Assembly (NCBI GenBank): GCA_016795505.1
Contig: JAEUHH010000107.1
Span: forward strand, 41,061-105,060
Direction of reading: 5' to 3'
DNA: 64,000 nt
From: Verrucomicrobiales bacterium
GTDB taxonomy: Bacteria; Verrucomicrobiota; Verrucomicrobiia; Verrucomicrobiales; DEV007
Below the pieces are notes generated by a model. The model did no database searches, was not told the origin of the DNA, and worked only from the letters and a program-made list of their open reading frames with translations. Below are positions 25,727 through 33,541 of this stretch, piece after piece; the stretch's first letter is position 1; every line of letters begins with the position of its first letter. Position numbers and translations under genes: made by a program.

Positions 25727-26320
25727 ATGTCCCGACCGCTCAACCTCGTCGCCGATCCCGAACTGGCCGCCGTGCGCGGGCTCATCGAGGAGCGCCTGCA
25801 CCGCTGGGCCGGCGGGCTCGACGCGGAGGGATTTGCCTCCCTGCTCGATCCCATGATGCGCCGGCTGCTGAAGGGCGCCTTCCAGTGGGTCGGAGCCGAC
25901 GAGGGCACCGTGTGGCTGGCGGACCAGACCGACCGTCACCTCGTGGCCGCCTTCAATTCCGGTCCCGACGCGGAGCGGCTGGTCGGCTTTCGCCAACCGC
26001 TCAATCAGGGCATCGTGAGCCTCGTCTTCGCGAACGAGCAGCCCTACTGCGAAAATGAGATCGCCGCCCGGTCGGTCCACGACTCCACGCTGGACAAAAA
26101 ACTGGGCCGGCGCACCGGCGCCATGCTGGCGGTGCCGTTTTACTTCGCCTTCGAGCTGCGGGGCGTGATCTCCTGCGTCCAATTCCATCCCGAGGACGGC
26201 CCGGCCGCTCCCGGCTTTCACTCCCGGCATGTGGAGGAGATCTCGGTCACCGCCCGTCTGGTGGAACGCCTCATCAACAGCCGGCTCATCTCCACGGCCA
26301 TTGGTCTCGAAGATGCCTGA
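25727..26320 (+). CDS. GAF domain protein
   Basis: This 197-aa protein has one GAF-like sensor domain from about residue 48 (RLLKGAFQWVGADEGTVWLAD, LVGFRQPLNQGIVSLVFANE, GAMLAVPFYFAFELRGVISC). An N-terminal helix bundle precedes it. GAF domains bind small ligands or mediate dimerisation. There is no output domain in the same chain. Its stop overlaps the start of the subtilase gene by 8 bp, so the two are translationally coupled and the GAF protein may control the protease. Confidence 0.8.
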   Translation: MSRPLNLVADPELAAVRGLIEERLHRWAGGLDAEGFASLLDPMMRRLLKGAFQWVGADEGTVWLADQTDRHLVAAFNSGPDAERLVGFRQPLNQGIVSLVFANEQPYCENEIAARSVHDSTLDKKLGRRTGAMLAVPFYFAFELRGVISCVQFHPEDGPAAPGFHSRHVEEISVTARLVERLINSRLISTAIGLEDA

Positions 26321-27098
26321 CCGCCGTTCAGACGCTGCCTGGCCGAGTCCCGAGGAGGCTCTGGCCGCCCTGCGCGACGGCTCCGGCGAGGGCGTGCGGA
26401 TCGCGGTGGTCGACTCCGGCATTGATGCCACGCACCCGGCGCTGGAAGGCCTCGCGCTGGCCGACGACGTGGCCGTGTCCAGCGACGGCATGCGCCTCGT
26501 GGTGCAGGAGGATGCCGGCGGCGATGTGTTCGGCCACGGCACGGCGGTGGCCGGCATCGTCCACGAGATCGCCCCGCGGGCGACGGTGGGGAGCTTCCGG
26601 GCGCTGGATGGGGAAAACCACTCCCGCAGTTTCATCATCGCCGAATGCGTCCGCCAGGCGATCCTGCGCGGCTACCACGTGATCAATTGCAGCTTCGGCT
26701 GCCGGGGGCTCGCCCGGCATGTCATGGACTACAAGGAATGGATCGACGCCGCCTACATCGCCGGCATCCACGTCGTCGCCGCCGGCAGCAATCTCAGCGA
26801 CAACGTGCGGGAATGGCCGGCCCACTTTCCCTCCGTCATCGCCGTGGGCGTGGCCGATTGTGCCGAGGCCGAACTGCGCTATCGCCCCGGTCAGATGGTG
26901 TGCTTTGCCGCCAAAGGCGAGCGGGTGCGCGTGCCCTGGCGCGGCGGGGCATGGCGCGTCGAGACGGGCAGCAGCTTCGCCGCGCCACGGGTGGCCGGCT
27001 TTGTCGCCCGACTCCTCTCGGTCTATCCGGACCTGCGACCTGATCTGGTCAAAGCCCTGCTCCGCGCCGCCGCCGCGCGTGCCGGCGAAGAGCGCTGA
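26313..27098 (+). CDS. Subtilisin-like serine protease (S8) without signal peptide
   Basis: This 261-aa minimal subtilase has a complete triad: Asp34 in IAVVDSGIDATHP, His75 in GHGTAVAGIV and Ser221 in TGSSFAAPRVAG, plus the oxyanion Asn160 in VVAAGSN. It has no signal peptide, no propeptide and no accessory domains, so it is probably cytoplasmic and made active or held by a partner. The 8-bp overlap with the GAF gene makes that protein the obvious candidate. Intracellular subtilases are uncommon outside Bacillus and peptide-maturation clusters. Confidence 0.9.
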   Translation: MPDRRSDAAWPSPEEALAALRDGSGEGVRIAVVDSGIDATHPALEGLALADDVAVSSDGMRLVVQEDAGGDVFGHGTAVAGIVHEIAPRATVGSFRALDGENHSRSFIIAECVRQAILRGYHVINCSFGCRGLARHVMDYKEWIDAAYIAGIHVVAAGSNLSDNVREWPAHFPSVIAVGVADCAEAELRYRPGQMVCFAAKGERVRVPWRGGAWRVETGSSFAAPRVAGFVARLLSVYPDLRPDLVKALLRAAAARAGEER

Positions 27099-27165
27099 AG
27101 CGTCCTCGCCCCCTACCCTGACCGCTCTCCTTTTTGGCGATCGATTTTCTCTTTTGATCGGTCTG

Positions 27166-27199
27166 AGGCTGCGTGGGCAGCCTTTGGGCTGAAGCCCAA
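27166..27199. repeat. REP-like palindromes
   Basis: AGGCTGC-GTGG-GCAGCCT (27166-27183) abuts TTGGGC-TGAA-GCCCAA (27184-27199), then AGCTACTTTCATGG. The second palindrome resembles the GGGCTGAAAGCCC element of the RAYT set. It lies in the 327-bp gap after the subtilase, which has no gene. Confidence 0.65.
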
Positions 27200-27229
27200 G
27201 CTACTTTCATGGCTGGCCGGTCTTTTCCC

Positions 27230-27295
27230 GATCGAACCCTGTCGCATCGCCGATGCAACCGGGTATCATCGGCGATCAGACCCGGTTGGATCGTA
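27230..27295. repeat. 22-bp GATC tandem repeat, three units
   Basis: Units start at 27230, 27252 and 27274 (GATCGAACCC, GATGCAACCG, GATCAGACCC). The array lies in the same gap as the REP-like palindromes, upstream of the exported esterase. Confidence 0.85.
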
Positions 27296-27425
27296 TTTTC
27301 CACGACGACAGAGAATCAATCAGCCGAGGCGGGACGGACACGGGGATGGCCCGCTCGCCGCAACGGACGCGGGACGGCGCAACTAGGGACTTGGAGAATG
27401 GGCGGCCTACGGCTACAAAGGCGGC

Positions 27426-29585
27426 ATGATGATGACGACGCCCCTGCCCCGCCCGACGCTCTCCGTCGCGATTGCCGCCTTGTCCCTGCTGACAGGCGGG
27501 CTGACAGCCACGGTATCCGCCGCCGGCTTTGCCGATCTGCCGGGAGCGCCAACGGCGGGCGACCGGATGCTGGCGGAGTATTTTGAGACGGAGACACGCC
27601 GCCTCGCGACGCGCAGCCTGGCGAACATCGAATCAAAGGAAGACTGGGAAAAGGCGCGCGACGGCTATCGGCGGCAGCTTTTCGAGATGCTGGGGCTGCA
27701 ACCGCTGCCGGAGCGGACGCCACTGGAGGCACAGATCACGGGCAAGACGGAACTTGAGGACATCGTGGTGGAGAATGTGCTGTTCGAGTCGCGGCCGGGA
27801 CTCTATGTGACGGGGAATTTCTATCGTCCAAAGTCGCAGGACGGGCCGCTGCCAGCCATCCTCTATGTCTGCGGGCACGGCGGGGTGAAGATCGACGGGG
27901 TGAGCTACGGCAATAAAACCCACTACCAGCACCACGGGGCGTGGTTCGCGCGGAATGGCTATGTGTGCCTGATCATCGACACGCTGCAACTGGGCGAGAT
28001 CGAGGGGATCCACCACGGCACTCACAACAAGGGCCGCTTTTGGTGGAATGCCCGCGGCTATACCTCGGCAGGGGTGGAAGCGTGGAACTGCATCCGGGCG
28101 CTGGACTATCTGGAGACGCGGCCGGAGGCGGACAAGACGAAATTCGGTGTGACGGGCCGGTCGGGTGGCGGAGCCTATAGCTGGTGGGTCGCGGCCCTGG
28201 ACGAGCGCATCCAGGCGGCAGTGCCAGTGGCGGGCATCACGAACCTGCAGAACCACGTGGTGGATGGCTGTGTGGAAGGACACTGCGACTGCATGTACCA
28301 CGTGAACACCTACCGCTGGGACTTTCCCATGATCGCCGCACTGGTGGCACCGCGGGCGCTGCTGATTGGCAACACGGACAAGGACCGCATCTTCCCGCTG
28401 GACGGGGTGGTGGATGTCTATCAGCGCACCCACCGCATCTACGAGTTGCTCGGCGCGGGTGACAAGGTGGGCATCGCGCTTTACGAGGGCGGCCACAATG
28501 ACACGCAGCCGATCCGGGTGCCGGCTTTTCACTGGTTCGAGCGGCACCTGAAGGGCAAGGAGATCTCCCATGAGATGGCAGACACGACGGCGCCGAAGCC
28601 TTTTGATCCGAAGCAACTGAAGGTGCTGACGACGATCCCGGAAGATGAGCGGAACACGGTGATCGACGAGTACTTCACGCGGCGTTTTCCCACCAAAGCG
28701 AAGGCGCCCGCGTCGGAAGCGGACTGGGGAGCGCTGCGCGACCAGTGGCTGGAGCGGCTGAAGACGAAGTGTTTCCGCGCCTGGCCGGCAAAGCCGGAGG
28801 AGATCGTGACGGCCTCGGGGGCGGCGGTGACACGGGAGGGGCTGAGCTTTGCGGCCTACGATTTCATCAGCCAGGACAACATCCTGCTCCGGCTCTATCT
28901 GGTGCATCGGGAGGGTCTGAAGCCGGCAGATCTCGACCTGACGGTGCTGAATGTGCTCGACGAGGATACGTGGAAGGAATTCCTCGCCTCGACAGGCGCG
29001 GCTTTCCCGGAGGGATTCGAGGGGGTGGAACTGCCGGCGCTGGATCGCGAGGCCTTCGACCAGGAGAAGAAAATGTATGCCTCCCAGAAATGGGCGATGG
29101 CCTACATCGCGCCGCGCGGGGTCGGAGCGACGGCTTGGACGGACGACGAGAAGGAGCGGACCCAGATCCGCCGCCGGTTTCAACTGCTCGGCATGACGCA
29201 GGACAGTGCCCGCGTCTGGGACATCCGCCGCGGTATCCAGGCGTTGCGGTCAGTGGAGGGTTTTGAGAAAGGCCAGCTCTGGCTGCAAAGCCACGGGGAC
29301 ATGGCGGCGAACACACTCTACGCATCGCTGTTCGAGCCGGACATCCACCGGCTCGACCTGCACGAGCTGCCCGGCAGTCACATGACCGGCCCGGACTACC
29401 TGAATGTGCTGCGTTTTCTCGACATCCCGCAGGCCGCCGCGATGGCCGCGGAGCGCTCCCGACTGGTCATCTACGCCGAGGACGAGACGCCCTGGGCCTA
29501 CCCGAAATCGGTGGGGCAGTTGTTGAAATGGGATGAGAAAAAGCTCCAGGTCCGCGCGCCGGTCCACGGCGGGGAGAATCCGTGA
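27426..29585 (+). CDS. Exported acetyl-xylan-esterase-like alpha/beta hydrolase, two-domain
   Basis: This 719-aa secreted protein has a signal peptide ending near TATVSAAGFAD. The first half is an alpha/beta hydrolase of the acetyl xylan esterase/dienelactone type: LYVCGHGG near the oxyanion hole, nucleophile elbow GVTGRSGGGAYSWW at about residue 250, NTDKDRIFP with the acid, and YEGGHNDTQP with the His. The second half repeats a weaker hydrolase-like pattern (LNVLDEDTWKEF, LQSHGDMAANTL, YAEDETPWAYPKSV) without an obvious full triad. Such giant esterases in PVC bacteria are thought to deacetylate plant or algal polysaccharides. The substrate is inferred only from family. Confidence 0.75.
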   Translation: MMMTTPLPRPTLSVAIAALSLLTGGLTATVSAAGFADLPGAPTAGDRMLAEYFETETRRLATRSLANIESKEDWEKARDGYRRQLFEMLGLQPLPERTPLEAQITGKTELEDIVVENVLFESRPGLYVTGNFYRPKSQDGPLPAILYVCGHGGVKIDGVSYGNKTHYQHHGAWFARNGYVCLIIDTLQLGEIEGIHHGTHNKGRFWWNARGYTSAGVEAWNCIRALDYLETRPEADKTKFGVTGRSGGGAYSWWVAALDERIQAAVPVAGITNLQNHVVDGCVEGHCDCMYHVNTYRWDFPMIAALVAPRALLIGNTDKDRIFPLDGVVDVYQRTHRIYELLGAGDKVGIALYEGGHNDTQPIRVPAFHWFERHLKGKEISHEMADTTAPKPFDPKQLKVLTTIPEDERNTVIDEYFTRRFPTKAKAPASEADWGALRDQWLERLKTKCFRAWPAKPEEIVTASGAAVTREGLSFAAYDFISQDNILLRLYLVHREGLKPADLDLTVLNVLDEDTWKEFLASTGAAFPEGFEGVELPALDREAFDQEKKMYASQKWAMAYIAPRGVGATAWTDDEKERTQIRRRFQLLGMTQDSARVWDIRRGIQALRSVEGFEKGQLWLQSHGDMAANTLYASLFEPDIHRLDLHELPGSHMTGPDYLNVLRFLDIPQAAAMAAERSRLVIYAEDETPWAYPKSVGQLLKWDEKKLQVRAPVHGGENP

Positions 29586-29590
29586 GGAGG

Positions 29591-30010
29591 TCAGCGGTCC
29601 GCCTCGAAGGATCCGCCGTAGCCCGGCTGGTAAAGTCGCACGCCCAAGTGCGCCTGCATCACATCGAAATGCCGATCGATCGTGTAGATCCGGCATCCGT
29701 AGCGGATCGAGATCGCGGCGATCAAAAGATCGAACCACGGCACCCGCAATCCGCGATCGGCGAGGGTCCAGGCGTATTCCTGAGCCCTTTTCCAGTCCTC
29801 CTCCACCGCCGCCACGTACGGCAGGATCGAAAAGTATTCGGTATAGGCTCTCCGGCTTTCGCGGCGCAATCCGCCCAGCACTTCCAGCCATACTGGAGAA
29901 CACACCGTAGCCTCGTATTCCTCGAGGAGACACTCCATGGCCACCTTCACGTCGATACGCCCCGTTTTGCGAGTCGCTTCGATCCAGACGGAAGAATCCA
30001 CCAGTACCAT
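29591..30010 (-). CDS. vapC: PIN domain toxin (VapC family)
   Basis: This 139-aa PIN ribonuclease has the first acid in VLVDSSVWIEA (Asp5), a Glu in SPVWLEVLGGL, and the later acids in VPWFDLLIAAI and IYTIDRHFDVM. VapC toxins cleave tRNA or rRNA. It lies 29 bp downstream of its antitoxin gene, in the usual VapB-then-VapC order on the minus strand. Its stop is 5 bp from the end of the convergent esterase gene. Confidence 0.88.
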   Translation of the reverse strand: MVLVDSSVWIEATRKTGRIDVKVAMECLLEEYEATVCSPVWLEVLGGLRRESRRAYTEYFSILPYVAAVEEDWKRAQEYAWTLADRGLRVPWFDLLIAAISIRYGCRIYTIDRHFDVMQAHLGVRLYQPGYGGSFEADR

Positions 30011-30039
30011 GGGTCCGAGAAGGGCTGGAACCGAGGGGC

Positions 30040-30243
30040 TCAGCGATCCAGTTCGCGGATCTGTTCGTCGCTCAAGGCATAATCAAAGTGCCCTTCACGC
30101 AACCGGGTGCCAAACTCCTTCGCTTTGGCGCGCTTCACGAACTGCTCGACGGCTCTGGCCACGGCCGGACTCTTCATTTTCTCACCGGTCAAGGCCAGAA
30201 GCTGATCCAGAATGCCTTCATCGATGTCGACTGTGATTCTCAT
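30040..30243 (-). CDS. vapB: VapB-type antitoxin
   Basis: This 67-aa protein (MRITVDIDEGILDQLLALTG onward) has a ribbon-helix-helix N-terminus of the type found in VapB antitoxins of the DUF2191 group and a charged C-terminal tail (HFDYALSDEQIRELDR) that would wrap the toxin. The ATG at 30243 is preferred over a TTG six codons upstream. It precedes the PIN gene and, as usual for such systems, would repress its own promoter upstream of 30243, where the sequence is AT-rich. Confidence 0.85.
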   Translation of the reverse strand: MRITVDIDEGILDQLLALTGEKMKSPAVARAVEQFVKRAKAKEFGTRLREGHFDYALSDEQIRELDR

Positions 30244-30306
30244 GACAACAAATTGCACCAAGAATCATCACATTCCAACTCACTTTTCATCAATTTTCTT
30301 CATCTC

Positions 30307-32304
30307 TCACCCGACGATCTCGACAGGCGCATCCGGCAGGGCCTTGAGAAAAGCTTTGCCGTAGGACTTCGAGAGGACGCGGTTGTCGAGGATCACGACC
30401 ATGCCTTTGTCCTCCTGAGAGCGGATCAGACGCCCGACACCCTGACGGAGTTTGAGGATGGCTTCGGGCAGAGAGTAGTCGGCAAAGGAATTGCCGCCCT
30501 CGGCTTCGATCGCCTCCATCCGCGCCTGGGTGAGCGGGTGGTCCGGCACGGCAAAGGGCAGACGGGTGATGATGACATTGGTCAGGGCATCACCCGGCAC
30601 ATCGACGCCGGTCCAGAAGCTGTCGGTGCCGAAAAGCACGCTGGTCTCGTCCTGCTTGAACTTGCGGATCATCTGCCGCCGCGACTGGCCCGCACCCTGC
30701 ACGAGGAGATCCCAGCCCTGGTCGGCAAACCAGCCCTCCATGGCCTGGCCGATGGATTGCATGAGCTTGTAGCTGGTGAACAGCACAAAGGCGCGACCGC
30801 CGCTCATCTCGGTGAAGTGCTGGATCCAGCGCACCAGGGCGCCCTCGTAGTCCTGCTCGGTCGGCAGGGGCATCGATTTCACCAGATAGAGGCGCATCTG
30901 CCGCTGGTAATCGAACGGGCTGCCGATCTGGACAGCGCGGGCCGACTCGGCGCCGACGCGTTTCTTGAAATAGCTCAGCTCCCGGTCCCCCACCCCGAGC
31001 GTGGCGCTGGTGAGGACGCAGGCTTTGCCGCTCTCGAAGAACAGTGGTCTCAGCAGCTCGGCCACGTTGACGGGAGCCGCATTGAGCGACAGTGACGGCC
31101 CGCCCTCGCCGCCACGCTCGACCCAGTAAACGGAGTCGTCATTCGACTGCTCAAGAAAGGTGGCCAGGGCGACGCGGGCCTCGCCCAGCCGGCGGGCGAG
31201 GTCGGTCAATTCGTTGCGGGTGCTCTCGTTGGACAGCTTTTCCGCCAGGGCTTTGGCCCGGTTGGCCACGGCGATGAGGCCGCCGCCCAGGGTGTCCTCG
31301 ACGAATTCCGCCTGTCGCACCCGGTATTCGCGCCCCCAGGTGCCGAATTGGCAGTTCCGCTCCACCTCGGCGAAAAAGGCATCGATTTCGTCATGCACCT
31401 CGGTGGCCTCGCGGCGGCCCTCGGAATCGCCGAGCAGTTGAAAGAGGCCCTTGCGGGTTTTCGGATTGTAGAGACGCCCCAGTTCAAACCGCAGACCGCC
31501 CTGCGACAGGTTCAGCCCGAGTTGCTTCGCGGCGATCTGCTCCAGCGTGTGGGCCTCGTCGAGGATGACGAAATCTTTGGGAAACAGAAAGCCTCCCTCT
31601 CCCCCGCCTTCGAGGAACTCAGGCTGGCCGGCGAGGAGGGTGAAGAAGAGCGTATGGTTCACCACCACGACGTCAGCTTCGATGACCCGACGCCGGAGCA
31701 ACTGATAGAAGCATTTGCCCGACGGCGCGCACCGTTTGACCGTGCAGATGTGGGCCTCGCTGCACACCTGCGACCAGACGCGCGGACTGGGCTGGAAGGG
31801 CAGGTCGCTCAGACTACCGTCCTTGGTGGTCTCGGCCCATTCCCAGATTTTGTCCAATTCCTCGCGGTCCGACGAGGAAAACAAGTCACCGCCGGCCTCC
31901 GTGGCGGTGTGAAGCCGGGTCGGGCACAGGTAATTGCGCCGGCCTTTCATCAGGATCGACTGGAAAGAGCGACCGATGACCGATTTGAGCAGGGGGATGT
32001 CCTTGCCGACGAGTTGCTCCTGCAGATTGATGGTGTGCGTCGAGATGACGGCCTTGCGCCCGTCGCGCAGCGCCATCTCCACCGCCGGCGCGAGGTAGGC
32101 GAGCGATTTCCCGACTCCCGTGCCGGCCTCGACGATGAGCGGCTGGGACCGCTCCAGCGCACTGGCCACCGCCACGGCCATCTGTTGCTGCTCGGGCCGG
32201 TACTCGAAATCGGCGAGCCGGGACATGGCGCCGCTTTCTCCGAAAAATTCGGAGATCCAGCCGGACAAGGGACCGCCCGTGGCGCCATCGGAGAGCGAAA
32301 TCAC
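30307..32304 (-). CDS. dinG: ATP-dependent helicase, DinG/Rad3 (XPD-like) family
   Basis: This 665-aa superfamily 2 helicase carries Walker A IVEAGTGVGKSLAYLAPA, the motif VISTHTINLQEQL, the DEAH box FVILDEAHTLEQ and the C-terminal motifs FGTDSFWTGVDVPG and QGVGRLIRSQEDKG. Four Cys for a 4Fe-4S cluster are present (YLCPTR, then QVCSEAHICTVKRCAPSGKC), as in XPD/DinG proteins. These helicases unwind forked DNA, R-loops and G-quadruplexes. The length is typical of the short DinG branch. The gene is divergent from the omptin gene and separated from vapB by 63 bp. Confidence 0.92.
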   Translation of the reverse strand: MISLSDGATGGPLSGWISEFFGESGAMSRLADFEYRPEQQQMAVAVASALERSQPLIVEAGTGVGKSLAYLAPAVEMALRDGRKAVISTHTINLQEQLVGKDIPLLKSVIGRSFQSILMKGRRNYLCPTRLHTATEAGGDLFSSSDREELDKIWEWAETTKDGSLSDLPFQPSPRVWSQVCSEAHICTVKRCAPSGKCFYQLLRRRVIEADVVVVNHTLFFTLLAGQPEFLEGGGEGGFLFPKDFVILDEAHTLEQIAAKQLGLNLSQGGLRFELGRLYNPKTRKGLFQLLGDSEGRREATEVHDEIDAFFAEVERNCQFGTWGREYRVRQAEFVEDTLGGGLIAVANRAKALAEKLSNESTRNELTDLARRLGEARVALATFLEQSNDDSVYWVERGGEGGPSLSLNAAPVNVAELLRPLFFESGKACVLTSATLGVGDRELSYFKKRVGAESARAVQIGSPFDYQRQMRLYLVKSMPLPTEQDYEGALVRWIQHFTEMSGGRAFVLFTSYKLMQSIGQAMEGWFADQGWDLLVQGAGQSRRQMIRKFKQDETSVLFGTDSFWTGVDVPGDALTNVIITRLPFAVPDHPLTQARMEAIEAEGGNSFADYSLPEAILKLRQGVGRLIRSQEDKGMVVILDNRVLSKSYGKAFLKALPDAPVEIVG

Positions 32305-32379
32305 CCCTCCCGGTTACCGCAACCCGGCGCGGATGCAAACACGAACCACGCGAGCGGCCCTCGCCGGACCGGAGGAACC

Positions 32380-32408
32380 TTGACGCCGCGGACCGCCCGG
32401 CTTACAAC
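32380..32408 (+). promoter_or_regulatory. Candidate promoter of the omptin-like gene
   Basis: TTGACG at 32380-32385 and TACAAC at 32403-32408 have a 17-bp spacer. The GTG start codon lies 8 bp after the -10 box, so the transcript would be leaderless. Confidence 0.5.
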
Positions 32409-32415
32409 CGTCCCC

Positions 32416-33414
32416 GTGAGAAATCGCCCCCATCACCCGCCCGCTCTGGCCGTCCTGTCGACTCTGCTGCTGGGAGCCCTGATCGTCGTCCCGGCTCGGG
32501 CGGGCGAAGCATCGGTCGAAGCCGCGGCCCACCTGGAACCGGCTGGCGATCCCCGCCTGTCACTGACCACCGGCATCGGCTATCTCCAGGCCACCGCCGA
32601 CGAGATCGTCTATGGCGGGCCGTCGCGGGACGGCGAACTGAGCCACCTGATCTGGGACGTGGAGCACGCCGCCATCTGGCACATCGAGGGCCGGCTGAAA
32701 GCCACCCCGGACCTGGACCTCTTTGCCCGCTTTGCCACCCACCTCGACGCCGATGGCTATCTGGTCGATTACGACTGGCTGGGCACGGGCGATGACTGGA
32801 CCGATCGCTCACTCCACGATGACACGGCGCTCGATCACTATTTCCAGACCGACGCGGGAGCCGCGTGGACCTTCCACGAGAGCACGGCGCTGAGTCTGGC
32901 GGCGCAGTTTGGCTTTCGCTACACGGATATCTCGTTCACGGCGAGGGGCGGAGACTTCGTTTACTCGACCGATCCTACGGGCGGGCTGTTCCGGGACGAC
33001 CGGGGCTCGTTTCCCGCAGGCGAACCAGGCATTTCCTATCGGCAACAATGGCCGGGCCTCTATCTCGGGCCGGAGGCGACGTGGACCCGCGACCGGTTTT
33101 CGGTGAAAGCCGGCGGGCTGGCCGGCATCGCCCTCTCTCCGTCCGACCGCGATCATCACTGGGACCGGAACCTGCTGTTTGTCGAGGATTTCGAGTCGCG
33201 GGGCTTTTTCGGCGCCCATCTCGCCCTCACCCAGGCCCTGACCGACTCCGTCTCCCTGAATCTGGAGGCCCTCTACGAATACTGGCAACTCGCCAAAGGC
33301 TCCACCCGGGTCACCGATACCGCCACGGGAGAGGTCGAGATCTACTCCGGCGAAGCGGCGGGCGCGCGGCTGGAATCCTGGCAACTCCGGCTCGGCGTGA
33401 GCGTGGCTTTTTGA
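32416..33414 (+). CDS. Omptin family outer-membrane aspartyl protease
   Basis: This 332-aa protein has a signal peptide (ending near VVPARAG) and ends in aromatic Phe (LRLGVSVAF), as outer-membrane barrels do. It matches the omptin pattern closely: the first catalytic pair in LVDYDWLGTGDDWTD (Asp118 and Asp120, as in the DxD of OmpT), the second in SPSDRDHHWD (Asp246 and His248, as in the DxH of OmpT). The family segments SFTARGGDFVYS and FRDDRGSFPAGE are also present. Omptins cleave between basic residues and need lipopolysaccharide. GTG is the only sensible start given the promoter and signal peptide. Omptins are best known from Gammaproteobacteria. Confidence 0.9.
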   Translation: MRNRPHHPPALAVLSTLLLGALIVVPARAGEASVEAAAHLEPAGDPRLSLTTGIGYLQATADEIVYGGPSRDGELSHLIWDVEHAAIWHIEGRLKATPDLDLFARFATHLDADGYLVDYDWLGTGDDWTDRSLHDDTALDHYFQTDAGAAWTFHESTALSLAAQFGFRYTDISFTARGGDFVYSTDPTGGLFRDDRGSFPAGEPGISYRQQWPGLYLGPEATWTRDRFSVKAGGLAGIALSPSDRDHHWDRNLLFVEDFESRGFFGAHLALTQALTDSVSLNLEALYEYWQLAKGSTRVTDTATGEVEIYSGEAAGARLESWQLRLGVSVAF

Positions 33415-33541
33415 TCCACGCGGCCCCACGCCCCGAACTTGACCCCACCCCGGCCATCGGCCACGTTGACCGATTCGGGGACCTTGATTTTTTAGGGCTC
33501 CTCCGACTGCCAACCGATTCGTTCACATTGCCCGCCGCCAC

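Noticed and set aside
25091..26638. A 515-codon minus-strand frame opposite the sigma tail, GAF and subtilase genes
   Set aside because: The plus-strand genes have intact catalytic and domain motifs; the antisense product has none.
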